A stretch of 22,891 nt of DNA, taken from the NCBI GenBank assembly GCA_964613695.1, contig CAZTIR010000022.1, positions 1-22,891 on the forward strand. Direction: 5' to 3'. This document shows, in pieces, positions 1 to 7,791 of the stretch; position 1 is the first letter of the stretch; each line of letters begins with the position of its first letter. This DNA comes from Pyrolobus sp964613695. Lineage in GTDB: Archaea; Thermoproteota; Thermoprotei_A; Sulfolobales; Pyrodictiaceae. The notes under the pieces were generated by a model. That model was not told the origin of the DNA. It ran no database searches and saw nothing but the letters and a program-made list of their open reading frames with translations. Made by a program: the position numbers and the translations under genes.

Positions 1-355
1 GACACTGCTGGCGCCACGGCTGCAAGCAGCTTCGTGCTACTCCAGAATTAACCATCAAAGAATTGAAAGGTCCATCCCATCCCCGCGTACGGCATGGATG
101 TGTACAGCCAAGCCCCCAGAATTAACCATCAAAAGAATTGAAACGAGTCAGCCAGTAGTGAGGTGTTCTCGACTACTATGACGACCATAGAAATAACCAT
201 CAAAGAATTGAAAGGCGTTACTGCTCCTAGGGTCTACTATGATGATATCGGCTTGCTTCTTGAAACAACGATCAAAGAATTGAAGGGTTAGTCGGCCGTC
301 TGGATGCTCCCTGGGCGCGATAGGCCTAAGAAACAGTAATTAAAAGAATTGAAAG
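1..355 (+). CRISPR. CRISPR array, trailer end (5 repeats, partial)
   Basis: Five 26-27 base direct repeats lie at 44-69, 118-144, 189-214, 261-286 and 329-355, separated by unique spacers of 48, 44, 46 and 42 bases; bases 1-43 are the end of a further spacer. The intact unit starts AGAATTAACCATC and ends AAAGAATTGAAAG. The ATTGAAAG end is the usual 3' end of crenarchaeal repeats, which becomes the crRNA 5' tag, so the array is read left to right with its leader outside the window. Repeats decay rightwards: the second has one inserted A and ends in C, the third one substitution, the fourth about five, the fifth is changed through its 5' half. This marks the old, trailer end. No cas gene is in the window. 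Confidence 0.93.
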
Positions 356-498
356 AGTATGGGTGGGATTGGTGCGTCTTTTGGTGTGAAGCAGATGCGT
401 AGGAGTGGTGGATAAGGGATGAGATGTGGGTTTTGGTTTGTGTGCGTGTTATGCTCTTCTGTGGTGGTCTAGCTTCTCTCCCCTTGTGGGGGTGTTTT

Positions 499-1257
499 AT
501 GGCCTTGAGTGTGTTGACTCTTGGTTTTGCGCAGTTCGAGGGTGGTGATGTTGAGGGTTTCCGTGGGGTTGTTGGTGGTGTTCGTGAGGCTGATGTGATA
601 CTCTTGCCCGAGTTTTCCAACGGGTTGCCGGGTGGGCGTGTCGTGCCTCTCGGGGAGTGGGTTGGGGTGTTGGAGGGGGTTGCTCGGGAGCATGGCGTGT
701 ATATCGTTGGTGGCGTGTTGGAGGAGGCTGGTGGCTGCAGGTATAGTAGCGTGGTTGTCGTGGAGCCTGGTGGCGGCTGGAGGATCGTGTATCGTAAGCG
801 TGTACTCTTCCGTGGCTTCGGGGTCGACGAGTCTAGGGTGTTGTGCCCGGGGTCGGGTGGCTCGGGGCTCGTGGAGGTAGGGGGGTTTAGGCTTGGTTTC
901 GTGGTGTGCTACGAGCTTAGGATACCGGAGCTGCTCCGCGGCCCGGTGCTCGAGGGTGCCGATGTCATAGTGGCTCCTAGCGCCTGGTACCCCGGGCCCC
1001 TGAAGGAGGAGCATCTCCTGGTGGTGGCGAGGGCTAGGGCCTTGGATAACACCGTGTGGGTCGCGGTCCCGAACCAGCCTGCCCCGAGGTTCACGGGGCG
1101 TAGCCTCCTGGTCGACCCCCTGGGGGTTGTGAGGCTCCAGCTCCCGCCGGGCCCCGGCTACGCGGAGGCGGTTGTGGATAGGGAGTCTCTCAGGGAGGCT
1201 CGGGAGAGGCTCCCGGTGTTGAGGGATTATGTTGGGCTCAGCGGCGGCAGGCGGTGA
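499..1257 (+). CDS. Carbon-nitrogen hydrolase (nitrilase superfamily)
   Basis: A 252-residue cytosolic amidase-type enzyme; the family hydrolyses non-peptide C-N bonds in amides, ureides or nitriles. The family triad is visible: Glu38 in LLPEF, Lys100 in YRKRVLF, and the nucleophile Cys137 in VVCYELRIPE. ADVIVAPSAW and the RARALDNTVWV segment that follow also fit the family, and the length is typical. I chose ATG 499, preceded by GGGGGTG, because MALSVLTLGFAQFE is the expected first beta strand; an in-frame ATG at 424 would add 25 odd residues. The specific substrate cannot be told. The last 20 bases overlap the convergent guaAA gene. The first 200 bases are unusually poor in C compared with the rest of the gene. 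Confidence 0.88.
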   Translation: MALSVLTLGFAQFEGGDVEGFRGVVGGVREADVILLPEFSNGLPGGRVVPLGEWVGVLEGVAREHGVYIVGGVLEEAGGCRYSSVVVVEPGGGWRIVYRKRVLFRGFGVDESRVLCPGSGGSGLVEVGGFRLGFVVCYELRIPELLRGPVLEGADVIVAPSAWYPGPLKEEHLLVVARARALDNTVWVAVPNQPAPRFTGRSLLVDPLGVVRLQLPPGPGYAEAVVDRESLREARERLPVLRDYVGLSGGRR

Positions 1258-1825
1258 GAAAGTTCGCGAATATCTCCCTCCCGTGCTGCGTGTGCCCCAC
1301 CTCCGGGTGGAACTGGACTCCGTACAGGCCCCTAGACTCGTCGACGATAGCCTGCACTGGGCAGGTCTCGCTCCTCGCTATAACCCGGAAGCCCTCCGGC
1401 ACCCTCTTGACCTCGTCGTTGTGGCTCTCCCATGCTAGGAACCTCTTGGGCAACCCCCGGAAGAGCAGGTCCTCCTCGAGGACCTCCACCTCCACGCCCC
1501 CGAACTCGGGGTGCTCCGCCGGGCCCACCTCCCCGCCGTTAGCGTAGACCATGAGGTGTAGCGAGAGGCATATGCCTAGCGTGGGGCGCGGGGGTTTGAC
1601 GAGCAGCTCTAGGAGGTTGCTGAGCTTGTCCACGTCGCCCGGCACCCTGTACGGCCCCCCGCCGTAGACCACGCAGTCGTACTCCTCCACGAGCCTCCCG
1701 TCAACCCTCTCGTAGTCCACCAGGTCGGCCTCGGCTCCGAGCTCCCGGAGCCTCCTCTGTATGAGGTGGTTGTACTGGCCTCTTAGCGATACGACGAGCA
1801 CCCGGGCCACTACCCAGCCCCTCAC
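1238..1825 (-). CDS. guaAA: GMP synthase, glutaminase subunit
   Basis: A class I glutamine amidotransferase of 195 residues that releases ammonia from glutamine for the ATP-pyrophosphatase subunit, which turns XMP into GMP. Archaea often split GMP synthase into two genes; here both are present. The oxyanion segment GGGP is at 55-58, the nucleophile Cys86 lies in LGICLS, and the His/Glu pair is His173 and Glu175 in GVQFHPEV. The start ATG overlaps the guaAB stop by four bases (ATGA), which argues for translational coupling and for this start rather than GTG codons a few residues inside. Its 3' end overlaps the convergent nitrilase-family gene by 20 bases. Confidence 0.93.
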   Translation of the reverse strand: MRGWVVARVLVVSLRGQYNHLIQRRLRELGAEADLVDYERVDGRLVEEYDCVVYGGGPYRVPGDVDKLSNLLELLVKPPRPTLGICLSLHLMVYANGGEVGPAEHPEFGGVEVEVLEEDLLFRGLPKRFLAWESHNDEVKRVPEGFRVIARSETCPVQAIVDESRGLYGVQFHPEVGHTQHGREIFANFLTACRR

Positions 1826-2937
1826 TCGTACTCTATCGTCGCGGGGGGTTTCGGAGTCACATCGTACACTATCTCGCCGACGCCCCTGACGCCGCGGAGC
1901 CCCTCCACGAGGACCTCGAGGATGCTCTCGTCGGGTAGCGCGACGTCGGCCGTCATGAAGTCCTCGGTCTGCACCGCCCGGATGGCTACCACGTACCTCC
2001 CCTCACCCTCCCAGAGCCTGGCCACAAGCCTCACGGCGTCCCGGTCGAGGCTCGTGAGCCTAGCCCAGAGCATCCTCTCCAACGCCTCCCTCGGCCCCAC
2101 GTCGGCGACGTAGACGAGGCCGTAGGCCCTCGCATCGCCCTTCACCCCGGTGGCCCTAACGTCATAGGCTCTAGCCTCGACCCCGTCCAGCCTCACGCTC
2201 CTATCCGCGTACCTCCTCTCCCAGACGGCCACGAGGTACTGGGAGGGCCTCCAGCCGAGGTACTCGGCGAGACTCGTGAACATCTTATCGGCGGCCTTGA
2301 GCACCGATAGCTTCTCGGGGTCGCAGGCCCCCACGCACCTCACCAGGAGCCCTGGGCCGGGGAAGGGCTGCCTCTCGACAATCTCCTCGGGGACTCCGAG
2401 CCTACGCGCAACCATCCTAACCTGGTCCTTGTAGAGCTCGCGGAGGGGCTCGACGACCTCGAAGCCGTAGCGGGAGACCGGGTCTAGGCCGATGTCGCGG
2501 AGCACGTTGTGCTGGGTCTTGATGCCTCCCCTCGTCTCTATGACGTCGGGCGCTATGGTGCCCTGCACCAGCTTCCTACACCCGACCCTCGAGGCGTACT
2601 CGGAGAGGACGCGGTAGAAGACCTCTCTAAACCTCCTCCTCTTCTCCTCGGCGTCCGGCACGCCCATCGTGGCCTCGTAGAAGCGACTCCTCTCCCTGAG
2701 CACCTCGAGGGTGGGGAGGACCTTGCGGAGGAGCATAGGGACGTGGATCTCCTCCCCCAGCCTCATGTAACCGGTGTCTATGAAGACCGGGTGCAGCCTC
2801 TCGCCGAGCGCGCGGTATGCGAGTACGGCGGCGGTGGTGCTATCAACGCCCCCCGATACCGCGACGACGGCGCAGTCGCCCCCAACGCTCCCCCTTATAT
2901 ACTCCAGGGCCTTCTCTATGAACGAGTCTACGTCCAT
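1822..2937 (-). CDS. guaAB: GMP synthase, ATP-pyrophosphatase subunit
   Basis: A 371-residue N-type ATP pyrophosphatase that adenylylates XMP and transfers ammonia to give GMP. The PP-loop SGGVDS is at residues 28-33. Further GuaA landmarks are LVQGTIAPDVIE, QPFPGPGL and the C-terminal dimerisation tail ending KPPATIEYE. Compared with the bacterial C-terminal domain there is an extra stretch of roughly 40 residues between GDARAYGLVYVADVG and RYVVAIRAVQTEDF, which explains its length against about 310 residues in euryarchaeal forms. First gene of a two-gene operon with guaAA; an A/T box lies about 38 bases before the ATG. Confidence 0.94.
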   Translation of the reverse strand: MDVDSFIEKALEYIRGSVGGDCAVVAVSGGVDSTTAAVLAYRALGERLHPVFIDTGYMRLGEEIHVPMLLRKVLPTLEVLRERSRFYEATMGVPDAEEKRRRFREVFYRVLSEYASRVGCRKLVQGTIAPDVIETRGGIKTQHNVLRDIGLDPVSRYGFEVVEPLRELYKDQVRMVARRLGVPEEIVERQPFPGPGLLVRCVGACDPEKLSVLKAADKMFTSLAEYLGWRPSQYLVAVWERRYADRSVRLDGVEARAYDVRATGVKGDARAYGLVYVADVGPREALERMLWARLTSLDRDAVRLVARLWEGEGRYVVAIRAVQTEDFMTADVALPDESILEVLVEGLRGVRGVGEIVYDVTPKPPATIEYE

Positions 2938-2971
2938 ACGCTCCTCCGTCTCGCAACGACCCCAAATACAC

Positions 2972-2979
2972 CCTATAAG
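2972..2979 (-). promoter_or_regulatory. Probable TATA box for guaAB-guaAA
   Basis: On the minus strand this reads CTTATAGG, centred about 38 bases before the guaAB ATG. That is the usual placement for a crenarchaeal transcript with a very short leader. Confidence 0.55.
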
Positions 2980-3021
2980 CGCTCATACGCCAGCCTCTAG
3001 TGCAGAACGGGGCGTGGAAGG

Positions 3022-3321
3022 GTGAGCGGGGAGGGTGGCTACGAGCTAGTGGCGGCGATGCTGAGGAGGATTAGGGCCCTCCTGGTCTCGCAGCGGGTGT
3101 CCACCATAGTGGCGCACGAGATTATACTGGTTGAGAGTGTGGCGAAGAACCTGGGCGTCTACGAGGACGTGGCCGGCGAGATAGAGGAGTTGAAGCGCCT
3201 CTACCTACTACTCTACTACAAGGACGGGTTGGCGGGCCACGCTGAGCACGAGCAAAAGTTTCAGCGACGCTGGAGGAAGGCGGCTAGACGGGTGCCTAGG
3301 CTTGGACATCTCGGGGCGTGA
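3022..3321 (+). CDS. Small helical protein of unknown function
   Basis: A 99-residue protein I do not recognise. It starts at GTG, with GGGGCGTGG a few bases upstream. The sequence looks all-helical, with a long amphipathic stretch from ELVAAMLRRIRALL to IEELKRLYLLLYY, and a basic C-terminal third (QRRWRKAARRVPR). It has no signal peptide or membrane segment and no cysteines. It is the first gene of a tight run of four: its last 20 bases overlap the next gene, and a MoxR-like ATPase follows. That layout suggests a subunit or adaptor of the same complex, but this is inference only. Confidence 0.65.
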   Translation: MSGEGGYELVAAMLRRIRALLVSQRVSTIVAHEIILVESVAKNLGVYEDVAGEIEELKRLYLLLYYKDGLAGHAEHEQKFQRRWRKAARRVPRLGHLGA

Positions 3322-3736
3322 GGTTGCAGAGTACCTGCGCCGCCTTATGCGAGAGTTCCGCCAGAACCCCCTCCTAAACTCCTCCAACGTCTTCTACGCG
3401 GGCATGGTCATAGCCGTGCTCGGGATGCTGAAGGACTCCCCCTACCTCAAGATAATAGGCGATATACTCAGCGACTCGACGGAGAAGATTAGGAGCCTCG
3501 TAGTGGGCAAGTACAGCGTCTTCGGGACCCTGGGCGAGTTCCAGGCGGCTTACACCAGGGTAGCCGATACGACCGTGGAGCAGGTCTACGAGCTCGTGAA
3601 CCAGGTGGCTGATGTGATAGAGACTGGTGATGCCCGGGACCCGAGGCTAGCGGATATACTCAACAAGCTCTACGACCTCCTCGTAGTCAAGGCGCCGGTG
3701 CTGGGCGTCACGGTCACGGTGGAGACTGAGGAGTAG
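3302..3736 (+). CDS. Helical protein of unknown function
   Basis: A 144-residue protein with no family I can name. I use the TTG start at 3302 because GGGTG lies about eight bases before it and the frame overlaps the preceding gene in operon fashion; ATG 3347 is the fallback and would remove 15 residues. The sequence looks mainly helical (EVAEYLRRLMREF; VEQVYELVNQVADVIE; ADILNKLYDLLVV) with an acidic end (VETEE). A central stretch, FYAGMVIAVLGML, is hydrophobic but short for a membrane span. It sits between the 99-residue gene and the MoxR-like ATPase and is probably co-expressed with them. Confidence 0.7.
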   Translation: MDISGREVAEYLRRLMREFRQNPLLNSSNVFYAGMVIAVLGMLKDSPYLKIIGDILSDSTEKIRSLVVGKYSVFGTLGEFQAAYTRVADTTVEQVYELVNQVADVIETGDARDPRLADILNKLYDLLVVKAPVLGVTVTVETEE

Positions 3737-3793
3737 AGAGGCGTCATGGTAAACGCTTTGTAGGCCCGTGGCGGCAGTGGACGGGGTTCGCGT

Positions 3794-5227
3794 GTGGCGA
3801 TTAGGGTTACCGAGGTACCCCTACTCGACAGTACCATACTCCTGGGCCCGCCGGGCTCCGGCAAGTCCGAGGTTGTGAGGGAGAAGGCTAGGCGCGAGGC
3901 AGCTGCAGCGAAGAGGCTCTTCATAGACGTGCGTGAGGCTCTGGCGACGGGCTCGAGCCTGGAGGAGTTGTCGAGGATGGTTCGTAACGAGCCGCGCCGC
4001 TACTACCTCTACTACGAGCTACCACTCAACGAGTTTGTCACCGAGTACCTCATAGCCGGCCGCCGTGAGGCCTGGGAGGTGTTGAGCCTCTTCTCCACAC
4101 CCGGCGTCACGGGCACCATAGTCGTCGATGGCTTGACTCGGGTCCTCTCAGACGAGGCTATGAGCGTGTTGACGAGCCTCCTAGGCGATAAGAGGCTGGG
4201 CTCGAGCATCGCCCTCGGCGAGTCCGTTAGGGTTGTTGCGCTGGGCTATCCGCCGGAGTACGGCGGGCCACAGGAGCTACCCCCCTCGCTGGCCGCGAGG
4301 GCCACGGTGATACGGGTCGAGCCGCCGACGCTGGAGGAGTGGTACTGGTACATGCTGGAGAGGTACTCTAGCACCATGCCCGAGCACTACGCATCCCTGC
4401 TCTCCCGCGCGAGGCGGGCGGTGGAGAAGGGGAGCGAGGAGATAGGCGTCAACATACTCGCCGCGCCCCCCGAGTACTTCGCGGGCGGGGCCCCCACGCC
4501 ACGCTCCTGGACTAGGCTAGTGGTGGCCCTTACAAGGCTCTACGAGAGGGTGAGGAGCGGCGAGATGAGCGTCGAGGACTATAGGAGGCACGCGGCCGAG
4601 GTTATCAGGGGGACGCTGGGCTCCAAGATAGCCCCCATCGTCGAGAAGTACCTCATAGGCGGGGCTATAACGACCGACGCGCTCATAGAGCTGTTTAGGC
4701 GCGGTAGAGACGGGCTACGCGACCTGCTCCAAGAGGGGCTCGTCGAGGAGAGCGAGCTTAGAGACGATATACTCGAGGCGATTCACGGCCTCGACACGCT
4801 CTACGCCTATCGCGTCCTACGCTCAGCCATCCAGGCCCTCGAGGCTCTCCACGAGTACCTCCGTGGCGCTGTGGACGAGAGCCAGGTTGCTAAGAGCATC
4901 GAGAGGTTTGTAAGGGATGCTGGCGGGTTACTGAAGGAGGTTAGATCCCTGCTCGAGTTCATACTAGCCTCGGTGACGGAGGCCAACATCCGCGACGTGG
5001 CCGACGTGGTGTTCGAGGTTGACGATAGGCTTAGGGAGACTAGCCTCAAGCTAGCCAAGAGAGTGGAGACTATAATCAGGGAGGAGCGTAGGAGCCTCGA
5101 GACCGGCGCGGAGGCTGGCGGCGAGCGGAGGGAGGAGGCTCTCAGGCTACTGGATAGCCTATGGGATGGCTTCAACCGCGTCCTACTCTCGCCCTATACG
5201 CCACTCCGCTCTCTAACAATGGGCTAG
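3794..5227 (+). CDS. MoxR-like AAA+ protein with altered catalytic motifs
   Basis: A 477-residue protein starting at GTG. The Walker A loop GPPGSGKS is at residues 18-25. The segment from about 107 to 190 matches the MoxR/AAA_5 pattern: a Walker B-like strand TIVVDGLTR, a short loop, the sensor-1 strand ALGYPPEYGG, then ELPPSLAARA and RVEPPTLEEW; PTPRSW near 235 fits sensor 2. Two catalytic positions are changed: the Walker B acid pair DE reads D112-G113, and the usual sensor-1 Asn before PPEY is Tyr152. Arg169 could be the arginine finger. Residues from about 250 to the end are a long helical domain with charged coiled-coil-like stretches. MoxR proteins usually work as chaperones beside a von Willebrand A partner, but no MIDAS motif is visible in the neighbours. 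ATP binding is likely; hydrolysis is doubtful. Confidence 0.75.
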   Translation: MAIRVTEVPLLDSTILLGPPGSGKSEVVREKARREAAAAKRLFIDVREALATGSSLEELSRMVRNEPRRYYLYYELPLNEFVTEYLIAGRREAWEVLSLFSTPGVTGTIVVDGLTRVLSDEAMSVLTSLLGDKRLGSSIALGESVRVVALGYPPEYGGPQELPPSLAARATVIRVEPPTLEEWYWYMLERYSSTMPEHYASLLSRARRAVEKGSEEIGVNILAAPPEYFAGGAPTPRSWTRLVVALTRLYERVRSGEMSVEDYRRHAAEVIRGTLGSKIAPIVEKYLIGGAITTDALIELFRRGRDGLRDLLQEGLVEESELRDDILEAIHGLDTLYAYRVLRSAIQALEALHEYLRGAVDESQVAKSIERFVRDAGGLLKEVRSLLEFILASVTEANIRDVADVVFEVDDRLRETSLKLAKRVETIIREERRSLETGAEAGGERREEALRLLDSLWDGFNRVLLSPYTPLRSLTMG

Positions 5228-5239
5228 AGGTGGTGACCA

Positions 5240-6295
5240 GTGGGCCAGGTGACGCTCCGGAGCCTGGCGAGCGCTCTCGAGGAGTACGTGACGAGCCGGG
5301 AGTATAGGATAGCCTGCAGCGCCGTCGAGCCTAGGAACGCGCGGGAGGAGGTACACAAGCACCTTGAGAGCGTGGCGGAGAGGGTTGCGGGGAGGAGGGT
5401 TAAGGTCAGCCGCCTCGGGCCCTTCACCTGGTTTGAGGGGCGCTCGCTACTAGTCTATGGCCCCAGCTCGAAGTACCGCGTGGGCGGCGAGGAGGAGGCT
5501 CACACCTACTACACTACTCTCATGGTCTCGGAGGAGCTTGGCGGGGCTCGGGGCGGTGGCCTCCTCGGGGGGCTCTATAGGAGGGTTGCGTTGCTCTCAC
5601 TCCTCCTCCCGCGCCGGGAGCCAGCAGTGTTGAGGCTAACCGTGGGCGATGGCGTCGAGGAGGCCGAGGTGCCGTCGCCTCTCCAGAGCCTGGTGGCAGC
5701 CTCTATACGCGAGGAGTACGAGGCATGCGGCTCCATAGAGTGCATCGACCCCGATAGGCTGGTGTTGAGTGTTCACGGGGAGCGCGTATACTCGAGCATA
5801 GTGGATGTGCTGGACAGGGCGGCGCGCCTCGAGGGCGACGAGGTGGTGATGCTATCCCTGAGCGCCAGGCTAGAGAGCCATGGCGTCAACCACCCTCTCG
5901 ACGCCCGCCTCGTCTACATGCCGGGCGGGAACCCAAGCCTAACAGTCTTCATGGTCTCCCCGGCCCCCATGGTTCACGGTGTTCTGGCGCCCGTCTACCT
6001 CAACGCCTTTGGGGCGGAGCTGGGGGATAAGCTCCTCGACGCCATAGCCTTCAAGGCCTTCGAGGCCAGCCGCTATTACGTGCTATCGCTGCCGCGTCTA
6101 GGGGTTGGCGAGAGGGAGGGTGAGGGCATAGCCGCGTACGCTCAGTGCATCTCCTTCCACACTCTACTACTCAGCCTCGCCGGTCAACTGGCGCAGCGCA
6201 GCATGATCGTCGACGAGTCGGCGGTGAGGATCTTCGAGGAGTACCGCGAGCTACTGTTAAGAGTCTTGCTGGAGAGGTTGACGGGCGGCAGATGA
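5240..6295 (+). CDS. Protein of unknown function, partner of the MoxR-like gene
   Basis: A 351-residue protein starting at GTG, with a strong GAGGTGGTGA ribosome site straddling the 12-base gap from the ATPase gene, so co-translation is likely. I do not recognise the family. There is no von Willebrand MIDAS (DxSxS), no HExxH metalloprotease motif, no Walker loop and no signal peptide. Short hydrophobic stretches (VALLSLLL; FHTLLLSLAGQLA) are not convincing membrane spans. The N-terminal half is rich in Glu/Arg helices with a Gly-rich loop near residue 108 (GGARGGGLLGG). It occupies the slot where MoxR operons usually carry the effector or substrate protein, so it may be that partner, without sequence proof. 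Confidence 0.75.
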   Translation: MGQVTLRSLASALEEYVTSREYRIACSAVEPRNAREEVHKHLESVAERVAGRRVKVSRLGPFTWFEGRSLLVYGPSSKYRVGGEEEAHTYYTTLMVSEELGGARGGGLLGGLYRRVALLSLLLPRREPAVLRLTVGDGVEEAEVPSPLQSLVAASIREEYEACGSIECIDPDRLVLSVHGERVYSSIVDVLDRAARLEGDEVVMLSLSARLESHGVNHPLDARLVYMPGGNPSLTVFMVSPAPMVHGVLAPVYLNAFGAELGDKLLDAIAFKAFEASRYYVLSLPRLGVGEREGEGIAAYAQCISFHTLLLSLAGQLAQRSMIVDESAVRIFEEYRELLLRVLLERLTGGR

Positions 6296-6351
6296 GACGG
6301 TGGTCACCCGATAAACTGGCGTAGAGCCGGAGAGACCTCGGCAGTCAAGCC

Positions 6352-7755
6352 ATGGTGGCTATACTCTCGCTCGAACAACGGACTCCGCTCGCCGAACCCA
6401 TCAGCCTCGAGGAGCTGCCATCCAGGCTCCGCAGCCTCATCTCCAACCATGAGCCAGTGGTGCTCGTGGGCAGGAACGTGTGGAGGTTGTGGCGGGAGCT
6501 TGTAGAGTGGCTCGAGTCCAACAACCTCAACCACCTTCTCGTCGAGATGCTGGACCCGCGTGAAGCCAGCCTAGCGGGCATGCCCTACGAGAGGCTCCTA
6601 GGCGCTAGGATAATGCTAGCCGTCCAGGAGCAGAGGAGCACTGCGCCAGTAGCCGAGCAGGGCTCCAGACGCGTTCATGTAGACGCGGTTCTCGTGGCTA
6701 GGCCGGAGATGTGCGCCAGCCTAGGCTGCCCCAAGTGCTACTGCCCGAGCGGCGCGTTGAAGGGCAAACCCCCCAGCCTGGAGCCCAGCCTATGCACCGG
6801 CTGCGGCCTCTGCCTCAGCACCTGCCCCCACAGGGCGCTTTGGAAGCATAGCGCGTCGCCCGACAAGCTCTGGGACTACATACGCTACACGGCTACGAGG
6901 CCCGCCAGCGGCAAGGTGGTGTACGCGTGTAGAGACTCGATAGCAGACCTCATAGACGGGCTAGAGGAGCTGAAGCCCAGGCACCCGGTGCTAATAGTGC
7001 CCATCACCTGCCCCGGCGACGCAACCCTAGAGCTCCTCGTGGCGCCGCACCTCCTGGGACTGCGTCCAGTCATCTACTGCCCCGGGGCCAGCGGCGCCTG
7101 CGGCGAGGAGCACACCCTCGAGTACATCCGCCGAGTGCTCTCAAGCTACTCTAGGGTGGCGGGCGAGCCCCTGGTGGCCAGCAGCCCCCGTGAGGTTGCA
7201 GAAGCCGAGCCTGGTAAACCACTCCTAACAGAGGGGGAGGATATCCCAGTCGACCTCGGGTACGCTGCTAGGCTAGCAGCGGCGAGGCTGCTGCAAGGCT
7301 CGCGGCCCCCGCGCCTCGAGCTACCACTCGCGGCCCACCACCTGGTCAACCACGACCTCTGCGACCTGTGCGGAGCGTGTGTTGTAAAGTGCCCCCACCG
7401 CGCCCTAGGCATAGAGGAGAAGGGCGACAAGATGCTCCTAGTGCTGGAGCCCCTGAAGTGCGTGGGGTGCGGGGCGTGCCAGGAGGCGTGCCCCAACGAC
7501 GCCCTCGTCGTGGAGCCCTCGGCTCCGACGCTCATCGGCAAGAGGGTGCTGCATGAGGAGGAGGTTGTGAGGTGTATAGCGTGCGGGAGGCCGATAGGCT
7601 CCAAGAAGATGGTGGAGAGGGTTGTCAGGGAGCTGAAGGCCAGAGGCTTCAAGGGCAACACGATAAAAATGATATACCTGTGCGACGACTGCAAGCGGAA
7701 GGCGACACTAGGCCTCATAAAGCTTGACGAGCTCCGGATACCGGGCGACGAGTAA
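6352..7755 (+). CDS. Multi-cluster ferredoxin protein with MvhD/FlpD-like middle domain
   Basis: A 467-residue cytosolic iron-sulfur protein. After an N-terminal domain of about 115 residues come CASLGCPKCYC (121-131) and a ferredoxin motif C148/C151/C154/C158. A middle domain follows with cysteines 193, 220, 243 and 250 spaced like the MvhD/FlpD electron-transfer family, which links hydrogenase or formate dehydrogenase to heterodisulfide-reductase-like enzymes. Two [4Fe-4S] motifs then appear (C337/340/343/347 and C370/373/376/380), and last a four-cysteine knuckle pair (C408/C411 and C444/C447) that looks like a zinc ribbon or rubredoxin-like site. It may pass electrons between a donor and a reductase encoded elsewhere. 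It follows the MoxR-like operon on the same strand after 56 bases, without clear functional connection. Confidence 0.8.
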   Translation: MVAILSLEQRTPLAEPISLEELPSRLRSLISNHEPVVLVGRNVWRLWRELVEWLESNNLNHLLVEMLDPREASLAGMPYERLLGARIMLAVQEQRSTAPVAEQGSRRVHVDAVLVARPEMCASLGCPKCYCPSGALKGKPPSLEPSLCTGCGLCLSTCPHRALWKHSASPDKLWDYIRYTATRPASGKVVYACRDSIADLIDGLEELKPRHPVLIVPITCPGDATLELLVAPHLLGLRPVIYCPGASGACGEEHTLEYIRRVLSSYSRVAGEPLVASSPREVAEAEPGKPLLTEGEDIPVDLGYAARLAAARLLQGSRPPRLELPLAAHHLVNHDLCDLCGACVVKCPHRALGIEEKGDKMLLVLEPLKCVGCGACQEACPNDALVVEPSAPTLIGKRVLHEEEVVRCIACGRPIGSKKMVERVVRELKARGFKGNTIKMIYLCDDCKRKATLGLIKLDELRIPGDE

Positions 7756-7766
7756 CCCCTCGGGCT

Positions 7767-7771
7767 AAAAA
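7767..7771 (-). terminator. Possible T-tract terminator after the Glu/Trp peptide gene
   Basis: Five T on the minus strand lie about 20 bases past the stop of the small acidic gene and just before the convergent ferredoxin gene. Short T runs are common archaeal terminators; five is near the weak end. Confidence 0.4.
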
Positions 7772-7791
7772 CGGTGTTGAGAGCGGCGGGG

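Noticed and set aside
424..498. N-terminal extension of the nitrilase-family protein that looks like a signal peptide
   Set aside because: The hydrophobic, Cys/Trp-rich 25 residues have no family match; the known first strand begins at MALSVL (ATG 499), which has its own ribosome site.
3747..3764. ATG-initiated five-codon ORF before the MoxR-like gene
   Set aside because: Too short to support, and it ends before the GTG start of the ATPase.
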